A DNA stretch of 64,000 bases, taken from contig CABZLP010000001.1 in assembly GCA_902526565.1 (NCBI GenBank), positions 1 through 64,000 on the forward strand. The letters run 5' to 3'. The DNA comes from an uncultured Pelagibacteraceae bacterium (GTDB lineage: Bacteria > Pseudomonadota > Alphaproteobacteria > Pelagibacterales > AG-422-B15). Made by a program: the position numbers and the translations under genes. This document shows, in pieces, positions 8,134 to 15,911 of the stretch; within the stretch, counting starts at the first letter, position 1; each line of letters opens with the position of its first letter. The notes below the pieces were generated by a model that saw nothing but the letters and a program-made list of their open reading frames with translations, had not been told where the DNA came from and did not search any database.

Positions 8134-9021
8134 TTAAAACCCGCTTGCCTTTACATTTAATGTTGTTGTAACAACTTTAATCTTATTTTCTCTTTTAACT
8201 GGCTCATATAATCTTTCAGCAACTGATGTGTACTCAAAATAATTAGAAGAGTTATTTGAAAAAGAGTCATTATTACCAAGAGGTATCACATAACTTAGAT
8301 TTGCAAATGAACCATCACCTGTTTTGTTATCATCGATGTATCCAACCTCTAAATCTAGATTGTTACCAATTATATTAAGACCGTATTTCTCTCCCTCTAA
8401 TTCAAATGAACCAGCTGCATTTTCAAATTCAAATAATCCTGCAAATAATCTCGTATTTGTTTTAATTGGTAAATGATAATCAAGACGCATATCCCATCCG
8501 TCCAGCGCCTCTTCTTTTTTGCCTGTTGAAACTATTTCAATACCAGATGTAGCGTCATAGATATTAGATCTCAAATCGAATACACTACTTATAACTTCTA
8601 ATCCCAATCCATTTCTCTGATGTGAGTCATCAAATGCATAGTCGAAAAATATATTCAATCCAAATATAACTTTATCGTCATTTAACAAAGTTCTGTGTCC
8701 GATACCCAAATTGATTGTTTGGTCATTGTTGTGAAGGTTTAGCGAGTTCTGATTAAAAATAGCACTATTACCGTACTCAGAAATCATATTTACATTAGTA
8801 AGAGAAATAGTTGGCTTTAAATGCTCTTGCACTCCTAAGTTTAAATCAAGATACTTCACCCTACTATTTTCACTCAATAATGATGAAACACTTGTACCTA
8901 TACTACTAGCTAAACCATTAAAATATGAAGTTACTCTATTTTCCAAATTAGAGGCATTAGAAATACCAATTAACAAAAAAACACTAAAGATTGAATAAAT
9001 ATATGATTTAAGATTTATCAT
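8134..9021 (-). CDS. Inverse autotransporter beta-barrel protein without passenger
   Basis: This 295-residue outer-membrane protein has a signal peptide (1 to about 23) followed by an intimin/invasin-type barrel. The hallmark stretch is LGIGHRTLLNDDKVIFGLN with IFFDYAFDDSHQR after it, then a GWDMRLDYHLP segment matching the barrel of intimin, then alternating strands to PVKRENKIKVV. In the known type Ve proteins this linker leads into Ig-like passenger domains; here the gene ends about ten residues later. The passenger-like role may be filled by the next gene, 3 bases downstream. No LysM or periplasmic domain precedes the barrel. Confidence 0.85.
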   Translation of the reverse strand: MINLKSYIYSIFSVFLLIGISNASNLENRVTSYFNGLASSIGTSVSSLLSENSRVKYLDLNLGVQEHLKPTISLTNVNMISEYGNSAIFNQNSLNLHNNDQTINLGIGHRTLLNDDKVIFGLNIFFDYAFDDSHQRNGLGLEVISSVFDLRSNIYDATSGIEIVSTGKKEEALDGWDMRLDYHLPIKTNTRLFAGLFEFENAAGSFELEGEKYGLNIIGNNLDLEVGYIDDNKTGDGSFANLSYVIPLGNNDSFSNNSSNYFEYTSVAERLYEPVKRENKIKVVTTTLNVKASGF

Positions 9022-9077
9022 AATTTTCTTATAACAAATAATGATATTATTGCACTTATAAATATTACTTACTTATT

Positions 9078-9165
9078 TGGTGGCCTCACCCGGACTCGAA
9101 CCGGGACGGGAATAAATCCCAAAGGATTTTAAGTCCTTTGCGTCTACCAATTCCGCCATGAGGCC
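9078..9165 (-). tRNA. tRNA-Leu (anticodon TAA)
   Basis: Read on the minus strand: acceptor stem GGCCTCA/TGAGGCC, D arm GCGG...GTAGACGC, anticodon stem AAGGA/TCCTT with loop CTTAAAA giving anticodon UAA, a long variable arm (GGGATTTATTCCC) as expected for class II tRNAs, T arm with GTTCGAGTC, discriminator A and an encoded CCA. It sits between the IAT module and the proteorhodopsin terminator. Confidence 0.97.
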
Positions 9166-9223
9166 TATTGCTTTATTTTATAGCTATTTATTTAATGAAC
9201 TACTAGTTCTTTAATTTTTGAAT

Positions 9224-9250
9224 AAAAAAAGGGGCCCGAAGGCCCCTTTT
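9224..9250 (-). terminator. Rho-independent terminator of the proteorhodopsin gene
   Basis: On the minus strand a GGGGCC-TTCG-GGCCCC hairpin (stable UUCG-type tetraloop) is flanked by AAAA and followed by a run of seven T. It lies about 20 bases beyond the proteorhodopsin stop and is the clearest intrinsic terminator in the window. Confidence 0.93.
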
Positions 9251-9270
9251 AATATCTGCTTTGCAGAAAC

Positions 9271-9963
9271 TTAATTGCTGTCTTGTACTGCAGCTACATA
9301 AATAGCCATACCAAATGCAATTTTGTTTACAAAGTCAGCTAGGTTGTAGATCAAGTTTAGTGCGCCAGCGTCTACGCCGCCACCAAAGTAACCTACAGCA
9401 TAACCAATTGGATAAATTGCCCATCCCACTGTAACAATTAATCTCAATGCATTAAATGCTGTTTGACCAGCAGCATTTCCGCTGCCAGCACTTGCCTTGC
9501 TTGCTTCTCCTGCAAAAACCTCGTAGATGATGTATATCCATCCTGCCATTCCTATAGCGAAGGCTAGACCTACGTTCATCGCTCCAATTTCACCCAGATA
9601 ACCACCAACCAACATCACGATTGATGCGATCAATAGTCTCCAGAATAAACCTGAGGCAACAGCAGTCATTGCCGCAAGAATTACATAGAACTCTACAATT
9701 TGTAATGGCACAGTGATCAACCAGTCAACATACCGAAGAACAGTTGGTGAATCGCCAGTAGCAACCCATACCTCTCTCATGTAGAAATAGTGCCACGCCG
9801 CAACACCAGTAACCAAACCAGCTACTGTTAGGGACGTCTTCCATCTTGCTGCTACTCTGTCTCTTTCAAGAAAAAAGAAAGCTGTAGCGGCAACCATGGC
9901 CATAGAGATCAACCAAAACGATATGGCAACTTGATCTCCGGGATTTAGCATTAATACTTTCAT
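9271..9963 (-). CDS. Proteorhodopsin, blue-tuned light-driven proton pump
   Basis: A seven-helix retinal protein of 230 residues in the inner membrane. The pump motif is intact: Asp80 (acceptor, in RYVDW), Thr84 and Glu91 (donor), with His58 beside the Schiff-base counterion region (AWHYFYMR). The retinal lysine is Lys214 in DFVNKIAFG. Gln88 occupies the tuning site (105 in classical numbering), where Gln gives blue absorption. No cleavable signal peptide is evident. Base composition stands out: 29 of 60 bases from 9481 are G/C against 18 of 60 from 10201 in the neighbour. A strong Shine-Dalgarno (aaggggaa) and a good promoter precede it. No carotenoid or retinal synthesis genes are adjacent. 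Confidence 0.98.
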   Translation of the reverse strand: MKVLMLNPGDQVAISFWLISMAMVAATAFFFLERDRVAARWKTSLTVAGLVTGVAAWHYFYMREVWVATGDSPTVLRYVDWLITVPLQIVEFYVILAAMTAVASGLFWRLLIASIVMLVGGYLGEIGAMNVGLAFAIGMAGWIYIIYEVFAGEASKASAGSGNAAGQTAFNALRLIVTVGWAIYPIGYAVGYFGGGVDAGALNLIYNLADFVNKIAFGMAIYVAAVQDSN

Positions 9964-9997
9964 TGTTATATTCCCCTTAATTTTATAAAATTACGCA

Positions 9998-10026
9998 ATT
10001 ATCATTGAGAAACTGGGTTAAGTAAA
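9998..10026 (-). promoter_or_regulatory. Sigma70-type promoter of proteorhodopsin
   Basis: On the minus strand TTTACT (10021-10026) and GATAAT (9998-10003, 5 of 6 match) are exactly 17 bases apart. The expected transcript start gives a leader of about 28 bases that includes the Shine-Dalgarno at 9971-9978. With the terminator it makes the gene a single-gene transcription unit. Confidence 0.7.
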
Positions 10027-10087
10027 GTAGAAAAAACTAATAATATCTATAAAAATCAATATTTTAAGTGTTTGTGGATAAAAATTA

Positions 10088-10810
10088 TTAATACTTAGTA
10101 TCATAATTTTTCATTAATTCCTTTAAATCTGACTCACAATTTTCAAGTTTTTCGTCATCAGAAGAACGCATTACAACAGAAGTTCCAAAGCGATTGTCTT
10201 TATTAAAAGGGTAGCTTCCTATTTCAACTTCAGAATATTTATTTTGCAGATCTGTTAAGGCGTCAGCAACGCTACTTTCAGGAGTAAAAACATCAATTGA
10301 TTTAGACTTCACTACTACGCCAACAGTTAGATGCTTTTTCGCGCCTTCTAACATGCCCTGCATGATGCTTGGGATCCCAGCTAATACAAATACATTATCC
10401 ATTTTAAAGCCAGGCGCTCTACTGACTGGATTCTCAATAAGCTCAGAACCTACTGGCATTTTAGTCATTTTCATTCTTGCATCAGTCAATTCGCTGTCTT
10501 TATAGTATTCCTTTAAAATACCTAATGCTCCTGAATTGATCTCTAGTTCAACTCCGAAAGCTTTGGCGATACACAAAGAAGTAATATCGTCGTGTGTAGG
10601 TCCTATGCCACCTGTCGTAAATACATAATCATAAGTTGATCTGAGGTAGTTAACCGTCTCTACAACTATTTCTTCCTCATCTCTAATTACCCTAACTTCT
10701 ACTAGTTGAATTCCTATTTCATTCAGCCAATTTGCGAGATATGATAGATTCTTATCTTGCGTACGACCGGATAAAATTTCGTTACCAATAATTATAAGTG
10801 ATGCTTTCAT
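10088..10810 (-). CDS. CinA N-terminal / molybdopterin-binding domain protein
   Basis: This 240-residue protein begins MKASLIIIGNEILSGRTQD and carries TTGGIGPTHDD near residues 65-75, the signature of the MoCF/CinA N-terminal domain. The domain in CinA-type proteins hydrolyses ADP-ribose-like compounds, or in MoaB/MogA relatives binds molybdopterin. The C-terminal amidohydrolase (pncC-like) half of full-length CinA is absent; the short form is common in alphaproteobacteria. It is divergent from sfsA, only 6 bases apart, so the promoters must overlap the genes. Confidence 0.88.
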   Translation of the reverse strand: MKASLIIIGNEILSGRTQDKNLSYLANWLNEIGIQLVEVRVIRDEEEIVVETVNYLRSTYDYVFTTGGIGPTHDDITSLCIAKAFGVELEINSGALGILKEYYKDSELTDARMKMTKMPVGSELIENPVSRAPGFKMDNVFVLAGIPSIMQGMLEGAKKHLTVGVVVKSKSIDVFTPESSVADALTDLQNKYSEVEIGSYPFNKDNRFGTSVVMRSSDDEKLENCESDLKELMKNYDTKY

Positions 10811-10816
10811 AAAACC

Positions 10817-11524
10817 ATGTCAAAACTTGCTAATCAATATATCTCAGGGAGATTAATTAAAAGGTATAAGAGATTTTTTGCAGATATTCAACTTGATAAT
10901 AATAAAGAGACGATAACTGCACACTGTCCCAATACTGGTTCCATGCAAGGCCTCCTAGAAGAAGGCAATTCTGTTTTTGTTACAAGAGCAAACGATCCAA
11001 AACGCAAACTAAAATATACTCTTGAAATTATAAAATCTGGCAGTGCAAACGTTGGCGTCAATACCCACAAAGCCAATAGAATTGTAGAAGATGCAATCGA
11101 GACGCATCTCATTCCTGAATTAGGTAAATACGACTCATATAAAAGAGAAGTTAAATATGGAACTAACTCTCGAATTGATTTTCTATTGAGTGATGGCAAA
11201 AAACAAACTTATGTAGAAGTAAAAAATGTGACATTATCAAGAAAAAAAGAAACTGCTGAATTTCCAGATGCAATTACAGAGAGAGGCTCAAAGCATTTGA
11301 TTGAACTTTCAAGGCTTCCCAACAAAAATACGAGAGCAGTTATGTTATTTCTCATTCAAAGGGATGATTGTAAAAAATTTAAAATCGCGAGTGATATTGA
11401 TCAGACATACTATGACAACTTTAAAAAAGTCACAAAAAAGGGAGTAGAAATAATATGTTATAACTGTTCTTTTGAAAGTGAGAAAATTCGTATAAACAAA
11501 AAAATAAAACTCATTAATGAATAA
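10817..11524 (+). CDS. sfsA: SfsA family DNA-binding/nuclease-like protein
   Basis: At 235 residues this matches the SfsA family in length and sequence: an N-terminal OB-like segment with CPNTGSM, then GVNTHKANRIV, and a PD-(D/E)XK-like core with RIDFLLSDG and YVEVKNVTL followed by FPDAITERGSKHL. SfsA was first linked to maltose use in E. coli, and its real biochemical role is uncertain. Its end overlaps map by 8 bases. Confidence 0.94.
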   Translation: MSKLANQYISGRLIKRYKRFFADIQLDNNKETITAHCPNTGSMQGLLEEGNSVFVTRANDPKRKLKYTLEIIKSGSANVGVNTHKANRIVEDAIETHLIPELGKYDSYKREVKYGTNSRIDFLLSDGKKQTYVEVKNVTLSRKKETAEFPDAITERGSKHLIELSRLPNKNTRAVMLFLIQRDDCKKFKIASDIDQTYYDNFKKVTKKGVEIICYNCSFESEKIRINKKIKLINE

Positions 11525-12287
11525 TATATTGCATAATAGTAAAGATTTTGAAGGCATGCGAAAAGCAGGCAATTTAGCTGCATCCACTCTTGATCTTTTG
11601 GTCGATCATGTAAAGCCTGGAGTATCAACAGACGAACTTGATTACTTCGCTTTCGAGTTCATTACAAAAAATGGCGGCTTGATTGCTCCCTTATTTTATA
11701 AGGGCTTTCCAAAATCTATTTGTACATCAATTAACCATGTCATTTGTCATGGAATTCCATCTTCTAGAATATTAGAAGAAGGAGATATCGTTAATATAGA
11801 TGTAACTGTTATCGTTGATGGCTGGCACGGAGATACTAGTCGGATGTTTCCTGTGGGCAAAATAAATGCAAAAGCACAGAAATTAATTGATTGCACTTTT
11901 GAGTCAATGCATGAGGGGATTAAAGTAGCGGGTCCGAATTCCTGTCTTGGTGATATTGGTTATGCAATTCAGAGTTATGCTGAAAAACAGAATTATAGTG
12001 TCGTGAGAGATTTTTGTGGGCATGGACTCGGTAAAGTATTTCATGAATTTCCAAATATATTGCACTACGGCAAAGAAAATACAGGTGATCAAATTAAAGA
12101 AGGAATGTTCTTTACTGTGGAACCCATGATTAATATTGGCAACTATGATATAAGAATGCTGAAGGATGGATGGACAGCTGTAACAAAAGATAAGAGTTTA
12201 TCTGCTCAATTTGAGCATAGTATTGGAATAACCAAAGAGGGATTTGAAATTTTTACTAAATCTCCCGCAGGGCTTGATAAACCATAA
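11517..12287 (+). CDS. map: Methionine aminopeptidase type I
   Basis: This removes the N-terminal Met from new proteins. The 256-residue pita-bread fold shows the five metal ligands in order: NIDVTV and HGDTSRMF (two Asp), GHGLG...HEFP (His), FTVEPM (Glu) and FEHSIGIT (Glu), with the upstream substrate His in NHVICHGIP. It lies in the usual order sfsA-map. The start overlaps the last codons of sfsA. Confidence 0.97.
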   Translation: MNNILHNSKDFEGMRKAGNLAASTLDLLVDHVKPGVSTDELDYFAFEFITKNGGLIAPLFYKGFPKSICTSINHVICHGIPSSRILEEGDIVNIDVTVIVDGWHGDTSRMFPVGKINAKAQKLIDCTFESMHEGIKVAGPNSCLGDIGYAIQSYAEKQNYSVVRDFCGHGLGKVFHEFPNILHYGKENTGDQIKEGMFFTVEPMINIGNYDIRMLKDGWTAVTKDKSLSAQFEHSIGITKEGFEIFTKSPAGLDKP

Positions 12288-12311
12288 ATTAAAGATTAAA
12301 AAAGTATTTAT

Positions 12312-13604
12312 ATGATCCCTCGATATTCAAGATCTCCCATGACTGATATCTGGAGTTCTAAATCAAGATTTAAAATTTGGCTCGATATTGAACTTTATGC
12401 TTGTGAAGCTATGGAAAAAATGGGCACTGTTCCAAAAGGCACAAGTAGAAAAGTTAAGTCAAAAGCTAAAATAAATGAAAAGAGAATTGATGCTATTGAA
12501 AAGAAAGTTAAACACGATGTCATAGCATTTCTTACATCTATATCAGAATATGCTGGACCACCTGCGCGTTTTCTTCATCAAGGCTTAACCTCATCAGATA
12601 TTTTAGATACAGCATTCAACATACAACTTATGCAATCATCTAAAATTATTGAAAAAGAAATGGCTCAGCTTCTTAAATCACTCAAAAAAATAGCGCTCAA
12701 ATATAAAAACACGCCTTGCATTGGACGAAGTCATGGTATTCATGCAGAACCAACAACCTTTGGTGTAAAAATGGCAAACTTCTATGCAGAGTTTGAGCGA
12801 AACCACACACGCTTTAAAAAGGCGATAGAAGAAATATCTGTGTGCGCAATTTCAGGTGCTGTAGGTAATTATGCCAACATAGATCCTCGCGTTGAACAGT
12901 TTGTTGCAAAAAAATTAGGCATGAAAGCTGAAACTATATCTACTCAAGTTATCCCACGTGACAGACACGCTGTATATTTTAGTACTCTTGGAATTATTGC
13001 CAGCTCAATTGAGCGCCTTGCTACAGAAATCAGACATTTACAGAGAACAGAGGTTCTTGAAGTTGAAGAATTTTTTTCAAAAGGACAAAAAGGCTCTTCG
13101 GCCATGCCGCATAAAAGAAATCCTGTACTAACTGAAAACTTAACAGGCCTTTCAAGATTAATTCGAGGCTACACAATACCTGCCTTAGAAAATGTCTCCT
13201 TATGGCATGAAAGAGATATCTCGCACTCAAGTGTAGAGAGAATAATGGCTCCTGATGCCAACATTATAATTGATTTTGCTTTAGCGCGTTTAAATAATGT
13301 AATCGCAAACCTTGTTGTTTATCCTAAAAATATGAAAGCTAATTTAGATAAACTTAGAAAACTGCCTATGTCCGAAGGCTTAATGCTCGCCATGACTCAA
13401 AAAGGGTTATCTCGAGAGAAGGCCTATAAAATTGTTCAGCGAAATGCCATGAAAGTATGGAAATCTGATCTAGACTTTGAAACCGTACTGGATACGGATA
13501 ATGAATTAAAAAAATATTTAAATAAAAAAGAAATATCTAAAATATTAGACCTTAAACACGCAACAAGAAGAACCGATTATATTTTTAAAAAAGTATTTAA
13601 ATAA
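12312..13604 (+). CDS. purB: Adenylosuccinate lyase
   Basis: This catalyses two steps of purine synthesis: SAICAR to AICAR, and adenylosuccinate to AMP. The 430-residue protein has the fumarase/aspartase superfamily signature GSSAMPHKRNP around residue 260, the TSSDILDTA region near 95, and GRSHGIHAEPTTFG near 137. It sits 24 bases after map and just before the ATPase zeta/purC region, so most de novo purine genes of the lower pathway are clustered here. Confidence 0.97.
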   Translation: MIPRYSRSPMTDIWSSKSRFKIWLDIELYACEAMEKMGTVPKGTSRKVKSKAKINEKRIDAIEKKVKHDVIAFLTSISEYAGPPARFLHQGLTSSDILDTAFNIQLMQSSKIIEKEMAQLLKSLKKIALKYKNTPCIGRSHGIHAEPTTFGVKMANFYAEFERNHTRFKKAIEEISVCAISGAVGNYANIDPRVEQFVAKKLGMKAETISTQVIPRDRHAVYFSTLGIIASSIERLATEIRHLQRTEVLEVEEFFSKGQKGSSAMPHKRNPVLTENLTGLSRLIRGYTIPALENVSLWHERDISHSSVERIMAPDANIIIDFALARLNNVIANLVVYPKNMKANLDKLRKLPMSEGLMLAMTQKGLSREKAYKIVQRNAMKVWKSDLDFETVLDTDNELKKYLNKKEISKILDLKHATRRTDYIFKKVFK

Positions 13605-13605
13605 T

Positions 13606-13851
13606 TTATTGTGAAAAATAAATAGCTACTACAAAAACTCCAAATATAAGCGCATAACCTCCAATATAATAAAACTGATTTAAACTAGCATTCTGAATTA
13701 CGTTATTGTAATTCTTTTTAGGCCTAGGTTTAGAAGCTCTCTTCTTTTTTTTAATTACAGATTTCTTTTTCTTTGTAATTCTTGAAGCTGTTTTCTTCTT
13801 AACCGCTTTCTTTTTTGAAGCCTTTTTTGCAATTGCATATTTAATGTACAT
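13606..13851 (-). CDS. Lysine-rich small protein with C-terminal membrane segment
   Basis: The predicted 81-residue product has a very basic first half (Lys/Arg/Ala blocks such as KKKSVIKKKKR) resembling histone H1-like tails, then an uncharged C-terminal hydrophobic helix (YIGGYALIFGVFVVAIYF) that should sit in the membrane. It lies 14 bases downstream of the ATPase zeta gene on the same strand and converges with purB. No known domain is recognised. The low-complexity make-up lowers certainty that it is translated, though the clean Lys-rich then membrane design is unlike a random frame. Confidence 0.5.
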   Translation of the reverse strand: MYIKYAIAKKASKKKAVKKKTASRITKKKKSVIKKKKRASKPRPKKNYNNVIQNASLNQFYYIGGYALIFGVFVVAIYFSQ

Positions 13852-13865
13852 TTGGAGTGTAATAA

Positions 13866-14195
13866 TTAGATATTATCTTTACCAATGATCTCTTCTTTTG
13901 CTTGAAGTAAAAATTGGTCCATACTTTGTCTAAGTTCATCATCAGTAATGGATATTCCTTTTTCATCAAAATCTTTTCTGACTTTTCTAAAAACATCCAT
14001 ATCTCCTTCCTCCTCAAGATCAGATTTGATAACTTCTGCAAAATATTCCTCAACTGCTGGTCCCGATAAACGAAGTTTTTCTGCTGCCCAGACACCAAGA
14101 TACTTATTTCTTCGAGCCAAAATCTTAAATTCTAACTCTTGATCTCGAGCAAATTTACCCTCAAAACCTTTTTTTCGTTCATCTAGTTTTTTCAT
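13866..14195 (-). CDS. F1Fo-ATPase zeta inhibitor subunit (DUF1476)
   Basis: The 109-residue protein matches the alphaproteobacterial zeta subunit, which inhibits ATP hydrolysis by F1 through its N-terminal helix. Visible family features: DERKKGFEGKFARDQELEFK at the N-terminus, then ARRNKYLGVWAAEKLGL-like core (here KLRLSG), and a helical acidic C-terminus (DDELRQSMDQFL). Location next to purC is common in this class. It is a good taxonomic marker for Alphaproteobacteria. Confidence 0.93.
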   Translation of the reverse strand: MKKLDERKKGFEGKFARDQELEFKILARRNKYLGVWAAEKLRLSGPAVEEYFAEVIKSDLEEEGDMDVFRKVRKDFDEKGISITDDELRQSMDQFLLQAKEEIIGKDNI

Positions 14196-14268
14196 TGTTT
14201 CTTTATACTTTTATTTAGATTTGAATTGAATTACATTTCTATCATAACAAATTTTTATACTACCTGCA

Positions 14269-14988
14269 ATGACATCATCGAAGACTTTATATGAAGGTAA
14301 GGCCAAAAAAATAATTAAAGGCCCAAAAAAGAACACGCTTATTCAGATTTTTAAAGACGACGCAACTGCCTATAACAAAAAAAAACATAAGATATTTAAA
14401 GGCAAAGGAGTCATTAATAATAAAATTTCTGAGCACATTATGGAATTTCTTAAAAGTAAAAAGATTCCAACGCATTTTGAAAAAAGATTAAATGATCGAG
14501 AACAATTGATAAAAAAATGTCAGATCATTCCTATAGAGTTTGTTGTTCGCAATATTGTTGCTGGTTCTATTGCTAAAAAATTAGCACTAAAAGAAGGAAC
14601 CAAGTTAAAAAAACCGTTATTAGAGTATTATTACAAAGAAGACAGTTTAGATGATCCGATGATTTCAAGAGATCACGTTGAAACATTTGGTTGGGCTAAT
14701 AGATCAGAGTTAAAAAGAATAGATGACATGTCACTTAAAATTAATTCTTTACTCACTAATTTATTTAAAAAGAAAAATATCATTCTAGTAGATTTTAAAA
14801 TTGAATTTGGTAGGCTTGCCTCTAACCCAAAAAAGATCGTCCTTGCAGATGAGATTAGTCCTGACTCTTGCAGATTGTGGGATATAAAATCAAAAGAGAA
14901 ACTAGATAAAGACGTTTTCAGAAGAAACTTGGGTAGCCTCATGGGTGCCTATGAAGAGGTTGCCTCACGATTAGGAATCGTGCATTAA
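14269..14988 (+). CDS. purC: SAICAR synthase
   Basis: This joins CAIR with aspartate using ATP to give SAICAR. The 239-residue protein begins KTLYEGKAKKI, the usual start of the family, and has the signature IIPIEFVVRNIVAGS near residues 86-100 and VDFKIEFG near 175. It is the first gene of a purC-purS-purQ-purL operon with gaps of 7, 4 and -1 bases. Confidence 0.97.
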   Translation: MTSSKTLYEGKAKKIIKGPKKNTLIQIFKDDATAYNKKKHKIFKGKGVINNKISEHIMEFLKSKKIPTHFEKRLNDREQLIKKCQIIPIEFVVRNIVAGSIAKKLALKEGTKLKKPLLEYYYKEDSLDDPMISRDHVETFGWANRSELKRIDDMSLKINSLLTNLFKKKNIILVDFKIEFGRLASNPKKIVLADEISPDSCRLWDIKSKEKLDKDVFRRNLGSLMGAYEEVASRLGIVH

Positions 14989-14995
14989 AGGTTAA

Positions 14996-15235
14996 ATGCT
15001 AGCCAAAATCTATATCACACTTAAAAAAGACGTTCTCGACCCCCAAGGCTCGGTCATCGCCAATTCCCTCAGGTCATTAGGTTTCAATAACATAGAAGAT
15101 GTCAGGCAAGGCAAATTTATTGAAGTTAAACTAAATACTGAAAATAAAATGACGGCCAATAAACAACTTAATGAAATGTGTGAGAAGCTTTTGGCAAACT
15201 TAGTTATTGAAGATTATAAAGTAGAGATAGATTAA
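14996..15235 (+). CDS. purS: FGAM synthase subunit PurS
   Basis: A 79-residue structural subunit that bridges PurQ and PurL in the three-protein FGAM synthase complex. The sequence shows the usual strand KIYITLKKDVLDPQG, the SLGFNNIEDVRQGKFIEV segment and a C-terminal CEKLLANLVIEDYKVEI. It is placed directly before purQ and purL as in other bacteria with the small PurL. Confidence 0.95.
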   Translation: MLAKIYITLKKDVLDPQGSVIANSLRSLGFNNIEDVRQGKFIEVKLNTENKMTANKQLNEMCEKLLANLVIEDYKVEID

Positions 15236-15239
15236 ATTA

Positions 15240-15911
15240 ATGAAATCACACGTTATCGTTTTTCCAGGATCAAATTGTGATCGTGATGTAGCGGTAGCAA
15301 TCAAAAATATTTCTGGTCATCAACCGCAAATGGTATGGCACAAAGAAACGTCAATTGATCAATCTGATCTGATAGTTGTACCAGGCGGGTTCTCTTATGG
15401 CGATTATTTAAGATGTGGCGCCATGGCATCAACATCCCCTATTATGCATGATGTTGTAAAAAAGGCAAAAGAAGGTGTTCCTGTATTGGGAATATGTAAT
15501 GGATTCCAAATTCTGATCGAAAGTGGATTATTAGATGGTGCATTGATGAGAAATAGTAGTCTGAGCTTTATATGTAGAGACATATTAATTAAGCCCAAAA
15601 ATCAAAGTTCAGTATTCACAAAAAATGCTCAGGTGGCAAAAATGCCAATAGCACATAATGAAGGTAATTTTTTTGTAACCTCTCAACAATTAAAAAAAAT
15701 TCAAGACAACGACCAAATAGCCTTCCAGTATTGTGACGAAAATGGAAATGTAAATGAACATACAAATCCGAATGGCTCACTTGAGAATATTGCTGGCATT
15801 CTTAATGAAAAAAAAAATGTATTAGGCATGATGCCCCACCCAGAAAGAGCTGCTGAATTGGCACACGGATGTGAAGATGGTAAGAATATTTTTGAAAGTA
15901 TCTTAAATTAA
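15240..15911 (+). CDS. purQ: FGAM synthase glutaminase subunit PurQ
   Basis: A 223-residue class I glutamine amidotransferase that supplies ammonia to PurL. The nucleophile Cys is in [10 protein letters not shown] (about residue 86), and the catalytic His and Glu are in MMPHPERA near the C-terminus. The N-terminus [12 protein letters not shown] is typical. Its stop shares a base with the purL start (TAATG), so translation is coupled. Confidence 0.96.
   Translation: MKSHVIVFPGSNCDRDVAVAIKNISGHQPQMVWHKETSIDQSDLIVVPGGFSYGDYLRCGAMASTSPIMHDVVKKAKEGVPVLGICNGFQILIESGLLDGALMRNSSLSFICRDILIKPKNQSSVFTKNAQVAKMPIAHNEGNFFVTSQQLKKIQDNDQIAFQYCDENGNVNEHTNPNGSLENIAGILNEKKNVLGMMPHPERAAELAHGCEDGKNIFESILN

Noticed and set aside
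9166-9223. TATAAAAT upstream of tRNA-Leu as a promoter
   Set aside because: The -10 match is good, but no -35-like box was found at 16-18 bases, so it is not listed as a feature.
13841-14098. 85-residue minus-strand ORF
   Set aside because: It is in another frame inside the ATPase zeta gene, which has clear family features.
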